A stretch of 64,000 nt of DNA from Prosapia bicincta (Eukaryota > Arthropoda > Insecta > Hemiptera > Cercopidae). The position numbers were made by a program, and so were the translations under genes. Location: the NCBI GenBank assembly GCA_036971475.1, contig JBAIZL010000006.1:15428959-15492958 (forward strand), written 5' to 3'. This document shows, in pieces, positions 49,491 through 61,954 of the stretch; the stretch's first letter is position 1; each line of letters opens with the position of its first letter. A model generated the notes under the pieces. The model worked only from the letters and a program-made list of their open reading frames with translations, made no database searches and was not told where the DNA came from.

Positions 49491-51835
49491 TATAGAGTCG
49501 TATTTTCTATGTACTAAAAATGTTTACATCTTTCGTCTTTACCACAATAATTACCTAGACCATGTATCTGTTGTGGGGCCTTTCTACATAATTAATTTAA
49601 TTTTGCATATTTACTTCAAACAATGTCTTTGCTTTTAAAAACCCTCATGAACGAAAGAAGTGGGATACTACATGCACCAAATACATTGAACAACACAGCT
49701 TTATAACAAAATTGCAAACATAACACATTTAACATTCTATTCTATTCGAACGGGCAGTGGGCAGTTTTGTTACAAGATCCAGCTTTTTCCTTGAAACTAG
49801 AACAAGGAATCATTAAACCCTTTACTTAAGGATACGCAGTCCATCTATATTCTTTATCATACTCTGGTGAAATGGAGAGTAAGTCTTAATAGAAAGAATT
49901 TATTATTTCAGGTATAGAACCCTATCTATGTGAGTCATAACCCTCTCCCAAGAAATTTTGTTTATTCTCACCTCAAGCTCATCAATATTAATAAATTTTT
50001 TCTGGGTGAACTTGAACTCTCATTCTCTGCAGAAAATAAATTTGTTCAAATAAATCAATCAAAGTGATTGGAGTTCAACCCTCTGGTTGATATAAATTCT
50101 TCAGCATGCTTCAACAATCTCTCTGCATTTGTCAGGGTCCTGCTTATAGTTTTCGCTTAATTGACTTTCAAATATAAGCTTCATAGCTAACTTTAAAATG
50201 TTAAAATTTCGCTGCTTTCTAGTGGTAAATTTTTACATGGATGTTTTTGGGAAGGTTGGTATCTTCAAGAAGGCCAGGACTAAAATTTTTTCAGGTTGAC
50301 TTTTTCTCAGTTCCAAACTGAAAATCAGCTCTCTTGATACTTCGAGAACACCAATTACTATGTGCTGTTTTGTGTATTACATTATTCCACAAATTTGTAT
50401 CATAGGCACTTCATCTAGTAAGCTTATTGTTGGAATTTTTTTGACATTGGCTCATCCAAGGTTGTAGTTGAATTTTTAATACTTACATTTGCAGGAAAGT
50501 ATTCAACACAATTCATTTTAAAGAAAGGAAGCTGTTGGATGAGTATAGTTATGAATAAAGAGTTAATTTTTTTTTAATCAACCAAATTTTAGGTCCCGTT
50601 TTGAAGAATACAGGAACTATTCAAGCCTTATTATTGACTTTGTAAATAACTGATAAAATTTCAACTAGTTTTAAAGAATCTCAGCTTTGCTGTTTTGTCT
50701 AATATTAGAAGCTATAATTAAAAGGAGAGTTTCCCCAATATGCTACTCATTCTCTAAAGCCCTTTGAATCAACCCACTTTCATCAGAAACATTTCAGAAT
50801 AAAACTGCATTTCTAAGTTTAAAGCCTTCCATTTTGCAATGACTTTAAATTTATTGATACCTAATTTGTCTTCAAACCCCTCCATACAAAGAATTGGCCT
50901 GCTTAAAAGCATGTTTTGTCTGAGCCACTCGAAAAAATCATCCAGTTTAGGATTTTCAGCTTTTATAAATCACTTTCGATAGTAGCTGTATTACTGGTCC
51001 AACTTCTTGAATATTGTAGTTTCATTTTTTTAAAGAAGATGAAAATGTGATTAGTAAAATTTCAGTTTCTTTTCCATTGCAATTCGTCTTTGTGGATTAA
51101 TTTAACTTTTGAATTCATTGAAATGTTAAATCGTTGTATGACAGACGCTTAGTCATCATAAAATAACTAAAAACGTGTAAACTACACCTCTAAATAAAAA
51201 AAAATCACATAAACACAACTTTGAAGAAATCATGAACTTTTAAGCAATTAAATGTAACCACTGTGTGGACGATTGTAGTGTACAGAAGGATATGGTACAG
51301 TATGTTTATTTCATGTTTTCACATTGCTGACTGACAAACATATTATAGATTTATGACTTAAGTGATTTGGAATTATAAATTATAAACATTTTTACAAAAA
51401 AAAATGTTGTGCAGTAGGCCTGAATATCGTATGCTGTACATTCCTTAATCTCTTGTAAAATACAGATTTGTGCTATGTAGTTTGTACAAGAGGGATGTGC
51501 AGAAAAGAGGAAAAACAACTTCCGTACTCTATTTGACGTACCTCCATTATCTTCGATCCGCATTAAACACGTTTAAAGATTAATAAGTGAATTTAGTAAA
51601 AAAAAATTTTAGTTTAAAAGTATCAAATCTCATCTATAGTTTTTCAACGCTAGAATAGGATCAAATGTTACTTCTAAGTGTGGACTTTTTAAAAAGTTTC
51701 CAGGTCTTTTTTTTGCTGAAGTATCAGAATTCCCTCCCCCAAATAATTTTTCTTGCTATAATAATGGTCAAATGCATTTAACCGATTATCAGCTAGTGCT
51801 GATACGGTACAATAGCTTTCTTAACAGACAGAACT
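49491..51835. other. CdsA intron, degenerate coding-like sequence of unknown type
   Basis: On the - strand 50050-51060 gives scattered protein-like fragments (for example RPILCMEGFEDKLGINKFK) interrupted by many stops. It may be an old DNA-transposon transposase, but no family could be assigned. The remainder is featureless. Confidence 0.3.
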
Positions 51836-51837
51836 GA

Positions 51838-52023
51838 AATTCTGAAAACCTTAAACTTAAGACTTCAAGGACTTCCTATCAAAATAACTGATCTCAATGA
51901 TTATATCCAACTGAACGAGTTTCTCAAGGCTGTGTCTAAGAATGACTACAAAGTCACGGCACTAAATAATAACGTTGATCCAGATATTTTTAGAGCCCTT
52001 ACCAGTAATCTTGAGGTTAGAAA
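51838..52023 (+). pseudogene. Non-LTR retrotransposon ORF1 remnant, 5' piece
   Basis: Reads TLNLRLQGLPIKITDLNDYI, then NEFLKAVSKNDYKVTALNNN and DPDIFRALTSNLEVRN. It continues after the inserted element at 53433. Together they match the conserved part of jockey/X-type ORF1 nucleic-acid-binding proteins (I.V.GI.D......L......Y.........I......Y...RVVIRGLH...). Confidence 0.55.
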
Positions 52024-52027
52024 TTAA

Positions 52028-53428
52028 CCCATTCGCTTAAAATTTTTTTTTACACCGACTGAGCCATAAAAAACTAATTTTTTAGACCATTTTTAAAGGT
52101 TTTTGTTGATTACTTTTTTTTAGTTCATATTTATGTTTCTTATGGAACCTATTGTTATTTTTTTATTCACAAATACATTTACTTTCAAAATATATACTAA
52201 TATTTATAATATCTTTTCTTTTATAATTTAATAATATGTAAACAACTAAAATGTTTCAACGAAAAATATCAAACATTATTTTTTTTATTTCAATTATCCT
52301 AAAGTAAAAGCATAAATTACCTTTGGAAATACTCCAAAATATTCTTCAGGGTGCAAAGAATATGTTTCAATTTCACAAGAGTTAGGAAAAGTTAACTTTT
52401 GTGTTGTATACTTTGAAACATTCTGGTAGGTGAAGTGCGACGAGGCACAGTCCACACTCCCTCCGACTGGTTCTTTGGCCTTTTAGTGGGCTTAGGTGGT
52501 TTGGAACATGGAATTTTTCCTTTAGGCCTACCCCTTCTTGGTTTACCCCTATCTCTAGTACTAACTCTAATAGGCCTAGGACAAGGATCAAGAAAACTAC
52601 GGGCATCATCCTCCTCACTAGCAGTAGGAGACAGAGAGGCAATTATTCCATCAAGGTAGATTTGATCGAGTAGCTCAATTAGATTGGAATTCTGTGAGCT
52701 TTCATCATCTGAATTAGATGGTAATACAGGCCCATCTTGGACATTTATATCAGAAATTACATTATTTACATCTAGTGGAGTCCTAGGCCTAACATAACTA
52801 CAAGTGGGCTGCTCAAGTTGCAACTTATCACTTATTGCAGAACAAGGCAGATTACATTTTTCATGATGTGGTGAACCTGTTATATTACAGTCTATTATGA
52901 TTTTTTTTATTCATTACTTACATCTACATCTATTTAAGATTCAATGTCCAACTGTCTTATTTCATTATCACTCTCAAATGTTTCCTCAAACAAATCACTG
53001 TCCCATTCTCCAAAAATTCTTTCAATTTCACAATCTTTCAACTCCTTCTCACTTTCATCAACAAATAAATAATAAATCCACTCATTTTTAACTTAAAAAG
53101 AACACAAATAACAAATTAAATACAATTTGTTTAGGTTATAAACATATCCCACACAACTACAACGTAAACACAACATCACAGACAATGTCAGCTGATCGGT
53201 CGCCCGATAAAACGTAAATATTGAAAGAACGGACAGTCCAAAGAAGATAAAAATACTACCATTGGAAAGCCCAAAGCCTGTAGAATAAGATGCATATGCG
53301 ATCTATTGGATTTACTGAGAACTAACTCGACACAAATTAGTTATATTGGAGGACGGCGATTCACCGTCGCTTCACAGAATGGCACACTGGGTCGCGACGA
53401 CGGATCGCCGTCATTGTAAGCGAATGGG
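52028..53428 (-). mobile_element. piggyBac-like element (1,401 bp) without DDE domain
   Basis: TTAA at 52024-52027 and 53429-53432 flanks perfect 12-bp terminal inverted repeats CCCATTCGCTTA. Internal content is a - strand acidic coding relic only. The catalytic DDD transposase domain and the Cys-rich tail are absent, so it is non-autonomous. It splits a non-LTR ORF1 sequence. Sub-terminal GC-rich repeats with GACGGCGATTCACCGTCG-like symmetry (about 53350-53415) lie only at the right end. Confidence 0.85.
52392..52850 (-). pseudogene. Acidic/AT-hook N-terminal relic of a piggyBac-type protein
   Basis: An open frame of 143 codons from its first Met (52823) ends at 52392. It is preceded by 53090-52925, which reads DESEKELKDCEIERIFGEWD and ends in a stop. 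The protein is rich in Asp, Glu and Ser, then becomes basic with RGRPKGK, an AT-hook-like motif, and KPTKRPKN. An acidic, low-complexity N-terminus is usual in piggyBac transposases, and its location within piggyBac-type ends supports the link. No catalytic domain follows, so its function, if any, is unknown. Confidence 0.5.
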
Positions 53429-53432
53429 TTAA

Positions 53433-53640
53433 GAATGATTTTCATATGAAAATAAAAATGACAGGCTACTGCAAGTGATAGCTAGAGGATTACATGCCTC
53501 ATGCAGTAAGGAGGACATCATGAATGACCTATAAAGCTGAGGTTTTTAACTGCTGGATGCAATGAATATTTTAAAGGAGTCTATATTCTATAAGCAGGAG
53601 CAGGTGGGAGTGACTAAGCAATGACTCCTGTTCATCCTTA
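53433..53640 (+). pseudogene. Non-LTR retrotransposon ORF1 remnant, 3' piece
   Basis: In frames that change at least twice it reads YENKNDRLLQVIARGLHASC, SKEDIMNDL, then LDAMNILKESIFYKQEQ. 'RLxxVxxRGLHxSxxxEDI' is the hallmark of jockey-type ORF1 proteins. It is continuous with 51838-52023 once the piggyBac-like insert and one TTAA are removed. Confidence 0.6.
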
Positions 53641-54929
53641 TTGTTATGTACTTTTCTTTAAATTAAGTATAATTTAAAACCATTGTAAATGCTTCAGAGA
53701 GGGACTCCTTATCGGCCAACCTTTGTTCCTTGCAAGGTTCGGTACAACCCAGTTTTATTCAAGACGTCGATCAAACGACATCCCTCCCGTCACTCTCGAT
53801 GTGACTTAATTTCGTACGTTCTAAGCCAGATTCGGTTTTAGACGCATTTTTCTCCCGTTACTCGCAGATGTAACATAGTTTTGTTACGCCTCTCTCCCCT
53901 TACGATACATGAGGCAGTTTTCTTTCGATTCTCCCGTCGTGTGACGAAGACATTTATTAGCCTGTAACAGTGACTATTTTGAATTATATAATCTTTTCTT
54001 ATTGTTAGTTAGGTAGGGGATAAGTGTGTGAAAGGGTGCACCCGAACAACTGTCTGTCATCCGACAGGAAGAACAAGTGGTGGGACTTCGCTCAGTAAGG
54101 TATGTGCGATATCTGTTCACTCTTTCATTTATTGTGTTTCTAAAGGTCCTCCGGAAAACTATATAAACTGAAATTACTGTACAACATCCTACAGATACGT
54201 AATTTGATCTAACTAACCATTTACGTAACCTTTTTTGGTCAAACGGGCTGGATGTACCGTTACATGGCAGAAAATATTTAACACTTACATTAAACAAGCA
54301 TGAAGACAGAAGGGATGTATTCGATATCAAGACGATCATTCATATGCTGGTCAAAACAAAAATTCTGAGGGAGAATTCAAGGTCAATCCCTCAACGCAAG
54401 AGATGCAAAGAGTTTAATCATATTCAAGCCTACTGACAAAGGAAAGTAAGGAGCGTGAAATACACTAGCCAACAAAGGATTGTACTGTTAGAAGACAGAC
54501 TGTGCCAAAGTGTATAAATTGTGAATGCAAGCACCCGACTAAGTATAGACGGTACAAAGTCGCTAAAGAACTTCAAAATTAAAAAAATGCAAACAGTAAA
54601 ATAATGAAGAATTGGACAACATAAATTGGTAAACGTAAATTTGGACCCCCGATTTGTTCAAGAGAAACATAGTTCGGTGGATGATTATTTGCTCAAACAA
54701 CAGCTAACAAAACCTCAATAGCCAAATCATACAATAATGACAAAGCCTCATCCCTAGGACAAAAACTGGCTCAAACCCTCAAATGACAATACATTTTTAT
54801 TGCTTTTTGTGAAAGTTAAAAGTACAGGTATAGTTGTTCATTGTTATTGACATAACCTTCAAACCTCACTCACAAAAAGTAATATAATATTTTTTCTTTA
54901 TAGTCAATAATTACTTTGATCAACAAATA
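53641..54929. other. CdsA intron, mixed sequence; possible LTR-like or SINE-like piece
   Basis: 53690-54110 is GC-richer than its flanks and has repeated TCTCCCGTTACTCG-like blocks (53770-53900), but no boundaries or coding were recognised. Confidence 0.3.
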
Positions 54930-55350
54930 AAAATTTAATTTAGTTACTTTTTAATAATTTCAATTAATATAAATAAAGTAACATAACCTGAGCGTTAAAA
55001 CAGCTGTTCCACCACATAACCTATAACATAAAATCAGCTGTTTTATGAAGTCATTTGTTATCACATATTTTAAGCTAAATGGGATGAAATAACTATATTG
55101 CATACCTCACCACTTGAGAGAAAAGCTTTTTTTCCCAATTAAAACTAAAATTATTTCATTAAATTTATTAAATAAACTAATATTTGAAAAAACTGTATTA
55201 ACCTCAATTGTCCTCCACTTCAAGTTTAGAAAAATGTATTTGAACTTAAGTCGACTGATAAGAAATATTTTATTAGTGATTGGAAATAATAAGATATATA
55301 TATATATATATATATATATAGGGAGAGTGTGAACTAATAAAAAGAATTGA
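54930..55350. repeat. Dispersed repeat, copy 2 (pair of 5010-5410)
   Basis: Same unit as 5010-5410, with a longer (TA)n near its end (55292-55319) followed by GGGAGAGTG. Confidence 0.6.
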
Positions 55351-55639
55351 AAAGGGGGAACTCTTAAGCTAATTGTTTAAAAAAACTTTGTCAGCAATGT
55401 GAAATTTCTACTTTTTTATATTCCAAATGAGCATTGGTGGCATGACAAATATGTAGAAGGTATATTTATTTACAATTATATAACTACAATTATCCTGTAT
55501 TTATAACAATAATTTAGGTTTATATTTGATACATTATTGTGAAAGTTTAAAAAAATGGATTTTTCCACTTCTATAACAAAAATGAATTAAATATCAGGTT
55601 GAAACTGAAAGACAGCTAGTATCTTTGACAATTAATTAC

Positions 55640-55792
55640 CAGATTTGAAATGTTAGCGATCCAGTGTGGCAGAGTATACTCTGTAGGTCGAAATAGATAG
55701 GACGGCTCACACTCTATGGTCATCCGGCCAAACTTCTCACTGTACTCAATGGGGCAGATAAAATACTTATACTGGGAAAGCACTGCAGACAT
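55640..55792 (-). CDS. CdsA: CDP-diacylglycerol synthase, exon of the lumenal/loop region
   Basis: This exon encodes 51 residues: [20 protein letters not shown], then [18 protein letters not shown] and HWIANISNL. 'L.(K/Q)Y.YF.CP.EY ... ECEPS.LF....Y.LP' is characteristic of animal CDP-DAG synthases, where it follows the [10 protein letters not shown] block. The acceptor is TTTGTAG and the donor is GTAATT. Phase 0 on both sides. The ATG at its start is internal to the protein, not the translation start. Confidence 0.95.
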
Positions 55793-56615
55793 CTACAAAC
55801 AAAACTGCATCAGAGCTGCTGTTCATTTTAATACACATTATTTTTCAACGATACGTAATATTTTTAGTTCTTAACTGGTATTTCATAACACAAAAACATA
55901 ATCACAGAATGCCCCTCAGAATGTCTATAGAAAGAAACATACTATACTTTAGGTAATTAATTTTCTGTTACATAAAAAAACTTCAAGGTTATTACAGAAA
56001 ATTAAAAATTTATATTATTTTACAATTCAAAGATATTTGTCTTTATAATGATACACAATTTCTTCATAAACAGCAATGTTTGAAATAAGCTTTAAACCAT
56101 TTTGGATTGGTGAATCAACTTATTTTCATCGATTGTACAACGCGGAGACATATGCCTCGTCGACAGTCAGTCAATGATTGTTTAGTATGGTTGGCCCTTG
56201 ATAATTTTCTCATCTCTGTGCTTCATATAGCACAAACAGCTTGAGTTGATGATGGTTTTTGTTTCTTAAATTTATAACGATAAAGAAAGATACTTATATC
56301 CATCTCTGCCATTTTAACCGATTTTTATAACCAACTTACAAGTGATTATATAGGTCAAGCTCTTAGTCTGGTCTTTATCGTACAGTTACATCCTCGTGAT
56401 GTGTTGTGATCATCCGAGTTGGATCGCATGCTCGGAGTATGTTCTTCTAATATAATCAGTGTAAATATGTTTTTAAAATTTTTTATTTACAATTATAAAG
56501 TGAACAATTAGTTGTATGAATATAGGGAGCCCACAATCAACCAATAATTTTCAGACAGTTAGTTTTTTTATATTTAATATCGAAATCTTGTTGCTGTTCA
56601 TGACGAGCTGGTTGT
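55793..56615. other. CdsA intron, nothing recognised
   Basis: AT-rich, no repeats or coding resolved. Confidence 0.45.
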
Positions 56616-56619
56616 AAAT

Positions 56620-57350
56620 TACAAATTACACTTTTGTTATTACTTGTGACCAGACATTTGTTAACTAAAAGTTGTTAATTGTTAACTTACACTTGGAGGA
56701 AACATTTTCGTCTTACGACTTTTTCAACCTCGTATTTTTGCCGCTAGGATTGCTGCTGTTGTGTTTCCGTGTGTTGAGTACTACACAGAAAAATATTCAA
56801 CAAGAACAGTAACAACAAAAACACGAACACAAACAAATTCATCACCCTCACATACATAAACAAACTCACAAATAAGATAGCACACCAATTCAAAAAAGCA
56901 GGATACAATGTAGCTTACAGAACAACAAATAAAAGCCAAACAGCTATCAGATACAGCATTAATAACAATACCAACACATACAATAACCCAGGAGTATACA
57001 AACTAAAATGCAACAACTGCAATAAGTTCTATATTGGACAAACAGGTAGATATTTTGCTGAAAGATATAAAGAACACAAAAGGGCACTGCACACTGCTAT
57101 CTTATTTGTGAGTTTGTTTATGTATGTGAGGGTGATGAATTTGTTTGTGTTCGTGTTTTTGTTGTTACTGTTCTTGTTGAATATTTTTTTTGTGTAGTAC
57201 TCAACACACGGAAACACAACAGCAGCATTCCTAGCGTCAAAAATACGAGGCTGAAGAAGCCGTAAGACGAAAACGTTTCCTCCAAGTGTAAGTTAACAAT
57301 TAACAACTTTTAGTTAACAAATGTCTGGTAGCAAGTAATAACAAAAGTGT
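56620..57350. mobile_element. Penelope-like element (family L) folded into an inverted chimera
   Basis: The + strand copy (56790-57090) encodes KFITLTYINKLTNKIAHQFK, NPGVYKLKCNNCNKFYIGQT and GRYFAERYKEHK: the linker and the start of the GIY-YIG domain. At about 57095 it joins an inverted copy of the same linker (57100-57220). The outer ends (56640-56750 and 57235-57350) are inverted terminal sequences with the hairpin GGCTGAAGAAGCC...GACGAAAACGTTTC (core CTGAAGA, one change from canonical) on the right. The left arm has TTGAAAAAG in place of the core. Confidence 0.8.
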
Positions 57351-57359
57351 AACTTGTTA

Positions 57360-58215
57360 TATTTAATATACTTATTTATTTTACATATTTATTAATTTAA
57401 ATAATTTAATTATTAATTATTTTTTTCTTAAGTAATTAAATTTATTCTTTAAATGTTTAAATTAGTATTAGGTAATAATTAAGTAATTAATGCTAAATAA
57501 TACTTGAGTACCTTGTGATACTTTTACTTATAATGCTTATAAATTTACTAAAGATATTATTCAACAAATTTAGTTGCCATGCATGACCTCTGATACCAAA
57601 ATTAATTTGTGACCTCTGGGTCACTTGGAACACGAATCATTTAATCCGCAATAGGTTAGGATAGAAAATTAAAAAAAAACCAGTAGACAATATATTATAT
57701 TATATAGTATACCATTTGTTCCAGAAATAAGTTGTGTAAAACTTCCTGTGATTTAGATACACCTCCTGGAATTAGGCCACAAATTAGTTTAAAACTTGTT
57801 GACATATATCCAATGTATAAAATTATAGATAGAAATAGATAGCAAATGCAATAGAATCTGAAACGCAAGAATATGATCAGCTGAGGATGACACATAACAA
57901 ATTTTCAATAATTATATCGTTGCGCCATGAAAATGATATTCCAATAAAAATTTATTTAGTCATGTAGATAGTCCTAAAAGACTTGGGAAAAAATAGTTCA
58001 TAGTAAACTGAAAATTTTAAAAAAAATAACAAAATAATCTCACTTTATAAAAACACAAAAAACTTTATACATTTAAGGTTTTATAAAATAGTGCACTATA
58101 TTTACCACATTAAAAGATAACTATATTATAATAAAAGAATGCAATAAATAAAATAAAAGATAGCTATATTGTAGTAAAAAAATAATAAAGTATATAGAAA
58201 TAATAAAGTGTTTTA
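57360..58215. other. CdsA intron, nothing recognised
   Basis: AT-rich sequence without identified features. Confidence 0.45.
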
Positions 58216-58332
58216 CCATTGCTTGAAGTCTGGGATGGCTTCCATCTAACACCAAACTTCTCACCGTATCGTTTATTACACTATAAGCATGATGCATTAC
58301 TAGCACAAGATTAGGGCCATTTGGAAGGACTA
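58216..58332 (-). other. Unassigned exon-like open frame
   Basis: On the - strand a T-rich stretch ending TTTAG precedes, and GTAAAA follows, an open stretch reading LPNGPNLVLVMHHAYSVIND, then TVRSLVLDGSHPRLQAM. Composition is protein-like. It cannot belong to CdsA: the flanking CdsA exons (59818 and 55640) join in phase without it and the known protein has no such segment. It could be a transposon relic, a retrocopy fragment or chance. Confidence 0.25.
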
Positions 58333-59817
58333 AAGTAAGGTTTGCTTACATTAGCAAACTTAATTAATCAATTAATTGTTTTATAACGAATTATCCTAAC
58401 CAGATACTTCACAGCTACAATTTAATGAAGTATATATAACATAGCCTCTGTTTTCTTGAATGGGTTTTATAAATTATTCTACAGTAAAGTTATTCTGTTA
58501 ATTTTTTCTTATAATTTTTGTATTTTTTGGTGCCAGTGATAAGTTTTATCATTTTCCCTCTGTTACTTACGACTCTGTAGCATGGTCAGGTTATTTCTAA
58601 CAATATGTAGGTAGTGCAACTACAAAATTCTCTTGTTTCTCCTAACAAAAAAAACCTTCAAAGAAAGAATGAATAGCAAAACTGAACAGCAGTCAGAAAA
58701 AGAATAGTTCTATGACACAAGCTTAGGCCAGGAAACTTTGAAATACTAGTTTTAGATGTAAAAAACTGTACAGGCTTTCAAAGTTTTGTTAGCGTATACG
58801 CAGCAGAATGATTTGGTACAGACACGATGGTGGGAGAAATAGTGGTGCGGGCAGTGGATGGAGGCTTAAACCGCTGACTCGCTGGAATGCACAACACAGC
58901 AAACAGCTCCACTAACATTTTAGAACGTTTGAAAGAGATTAGTGTATCAACCAAACCAATATTTTTCATTACTAAGGATGCGTCAACCGAAGACAACAAA
59001 ATCCAAACCTCTCACTCTCAGTAATTTGAGATCGAGTGGAAAACCTTTGTGGAATATCTGTTCATTCATTAGAAAAATTATTGACCATGGAAAAACGATT
59101 AGGAGAAAGCAAAACATTAAGTTTAGCAGGTAAAATTCGCCCAAGAAAAATTTAAAAAGCTAATATCGATGATTTAAAAAAAATGTGCATTATGAAAAAT
59201 AGTTCTTAATTTTAATACAATTCATCACGCGCTCTTAACATTGAAAAATGTTTAAGTTTTAAAGCGTCAATAACCGGAGTCGGATTCAATTTCACTCATT
59301 AAAATTTGCACAAAATCCTAAGATCTATTTGATTTAAATGGAAAAAAGCGACCCAAACATAGTGGAAGGGTTAACGTACCCTTGGGGGCTTTTCCCTATT
59401 ATTCTCCGACAACAGTAAAATAGTAAACTGTAAGAGCTGCTATCTGTTCTCTATGACTATACATGACTATGATTATAGACACTAACATGCAGCAATGCAT
59501 TTGCCCATGATCTCGCTCACATTGACCATCAAGGCTGACAGATAGACTGTCCTCAAGATAAAAATATAATGGGCGACAAATCAACCAAAATAGTAATAAC
59601 AGAATTGAGCCAATGTAACTAAGAAGCAAAATGTTCTCAGTATATTTTATTGTAAAATTGGGAGGAGAACATATGCAGCAGATATAGTAGTTGTCAAATA
59701 AAGCATGTACAGCAGCTATCAAATAATTCTTAACTTTATGTTTAAAAAATTTATTATACGCTACTTAGTTGTAATATTTTTGGAAAAAAACTTGTTGCAT
59801 AAACTATGAGAACATAC
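58333..59817. other. CdsA intron, old dispersed repeat and unresolved sequence
   Basis: About 58390-58620 shares blocks with 17500-17760 and 24640-24800. A - strand open stretch at 58778-58999 has no recognisable domain. Confidence 0.3.
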
Positions 59818-59974
59818 CAGAAGACCAAATATGACTGTAGCTATACCGCCTCCAATAAACCCTTCCCAGGTTTTCTTAGGTGACAGTTTGATGAGTGGTG
59901 TGCGTCCAAAAAAGAAACCAAAAACATATGCCCAGACATCATTGCACACTATCATGGAGACTGGCACAATGAAC
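59818..59974 (-). CDS. CdsA: CDP-diacylglycerol synthase, exon with [16 protein letters not shown]
   Basis: After one base that completes a codon from the previous exon, 52 residues read [20 protein letters not shown], then [19 protein letters not shown] and [43 protein letters not shown] is the most conserved N-terminal block of the catalytic region and contains membrane segments. The acceptor is GTGAATAG and the donor is GTATGT. The five exons in the window give 221 residues of a protein usually near 450. The 5' exons, with the remaining membrane segments, must lie beyond 64000 or be hidden behind the LTR element. Confidence 0.96.
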
Positions 59975-60044
59975 CTATTCACAACAAAAATATTTGAGTT
60001 TATCTGCAGCAATTACTTAGAGCTCACTGATTAAATTAGAAGTA

Positions 60045-60170
60045 ATTATTGTGTAACTAAGTGAACTTACTTGCTGACACATTTCGAAACAATCGTCAAC
60101 AACCTGACATAGCTGGCTGACACGTTTGAGGGGGTCAGCAAGTAAGTTAAAACGTGTTCACTCATTTACA
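60045..60170. mobile_element. PLE-like terminal palindrome, family E
   Basis: Inverted arms (TTATTGTGTAACTAAGTGAA..CTTACTTGCTGAC and complement) around 60110. Same family as 4230-4440. Confidence 0.6.
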
Positions 60171-60399
60171 CAATAATAACTTTTAAAAATATTTTACGTA
60201 TTATATTAAACAAACTTAGAAAATTAATGAATATGTATTAATAAGAAGCAATAAATGTACATATAGATATACTGTACTATAGTGTTTCTTCATTATTAAA
60301 AACATGAATGAAAATTATTGATATCTGCCACTCTTTTTACGTTTATTCAGTTCTCTATTTTGGAATCTTTTTATTACTAGCGAGTAGACTTATATAATG

Positions 60400-60401
<2 letters not shown>

Positions 60402-60469
<68 letters not shown>

Positions 60470-60766
60470 GTTAATATATTACTATTGTAAGTAATTTTAT
60501 CCACCATTAAGTGCAATAGTTTTACCTTGAGTGATGAGGCACCTTTCGGTCACTTGACCATTGTCGAATCACTGATATTTTTCTGGTGTAGAAAATATCA
60601 GTGATTCGACAATGGTTAAGTGACCGAAAGGTGCCTCATCACTCAAGGTAAAATTATTGCACTTAATGGTGGATAAAATTACTTACATAGTAATATATTA
60701 ACTTCATAAAGTCAGTGCAACGGAAAAACAATGGATAACATAAAATATGAAGAATATATATATATA
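60402..60766. mobile_element. (TA)n and PLE terminal palindrome, family C
   Basis: A TA tract (60402-60466) is followed by arms 60467-60590 and 60593-60745 that meet at GTAGAAAATATCAGTG. Hairpin TTCGACAATGG...GACCGAAAGGTGCCTC in the right arm, complement in the left. The right end runs into a short (TA)n and the LTR start at 60770. Confidence 0.8.
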
Positions 60767-60769
60767 TAT

Positions 60770-61954
60770 TGTAACATTTTGTAGTATATATATATAAAAG
60801 GCACTTACCAAAATAAGATAAATATATATAAACAAATTCAGTATGTAAAAATTACTAAAATATACCAGGAACGAATTGTAAACATAACCTAATTTCACTT
60901 GTATAGAAAATGCACATGGCCACATTTTAGATCTAATCACAAGATTTTATATAAAAGAAAAAAAACACACAAATCACTATTTATAAGGAAATGTATTAGA
61001 AATAATTGATAGGTAACAATTTAAATAGAACTATGTAAAAATACACTTAAAACTTTCACACGGCAAGCTAGTGAGTGTTCTGTAGTAAACACGATGTAAC
61101 GGATTTGTGGAGTTGCGTGCGCATTGACCGGCAAAAGATGTTCGTTTTAAATATTTCTCGTGGAAATATAATATAAAACAGTTTTGGATTTAAATGCAAA
61201 GAAATTTAAGTGCAGTTGTTAAGAAGAAGAAGTGTATCCGTAAAGAAGAAGAACATGACATCCGTAAAGCTGTACTTACAAGGAATAAACGAAAAAATAG
61301 CGGAAATTCACGACTCGGCCATTTTTTTCTAACAAAGGTAGCGTCAGTAAGCAGTTGGAACAAAGCATCGGAACGAGGAAGACGTATTCAGAATTGGCTG
61401 TAAAAATTTTATTTTTTTAATTGGTGCGGAAAGTGCAGTATCGTATTTAAATCATAATTACAGAGTAACAATAAGCCAAACCATTGAACTGATCAATTAA
61501 GAAGACATTATTCAGGAAATTATTTAATTAGGAACTAAAATAACTTGTAAAAATTTTAACTTGTAAGAATTGTAATTTAGATATTTTTTTGAAAGTGCCA
61601 ACTCAAAATTTATTAGTCAAAATTTAGAAAACCCACCTATTTAACCCGAGATAAAGAGAGCTCAAGCTCAAATTGAAATAATTAAATCAATTTCAATTCA
61701 TATTAAATTTTATAACTAAACTTCTTGCTGCCATAACAAAATTTAGACTTAGGCTAATAAAGCTTAATTTTTGTAATTCTTTGTAGAGGAAATAAGAATT
61801 TTTAATTAGTAAGTGACTTTGTAAAAGATAACAAGGAATGTCATTTTAAGATATTAAAAGTTTATTGTAACAAAAAGCAGCATTGAAGTGTTATTTCTTT
61901 TAAATTATAAATTTTATTAAGATTTGTATAAAACAAAAATTACCAATTATTACA
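60770..61954 (+). mobile_element. Left LTR of a Ty3/Gypsy-like element
   Basis: Starts TGTAACATTTTG and ends ...TTATTACA. It is immediately followed by TTTGGCACACAAACGTGGGG, which has the look of a primer-binding site next to an insect Gypsy LTR. Its first 105 bases are repeated at 63897-64000 with a single 2-bp (TA) length difference. The LTR length of about 1.18 kb is inferred from the PBS position. Confidence 0.75.

Noticed and set aside
59399..59722. 107-codon - strand hydrophobic frame next to the CdsA exon
   Set aside because: CdsA joins in phase without it; no domain similarity and low-complexity hydrophobic composition.
61194..61403. 69-codon Lys/Arg-rich frame within the left LTR
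   Set aside because: Lies inside an LTR, has no family resemblance and could be chance; a small accessory frame cannot be shown.
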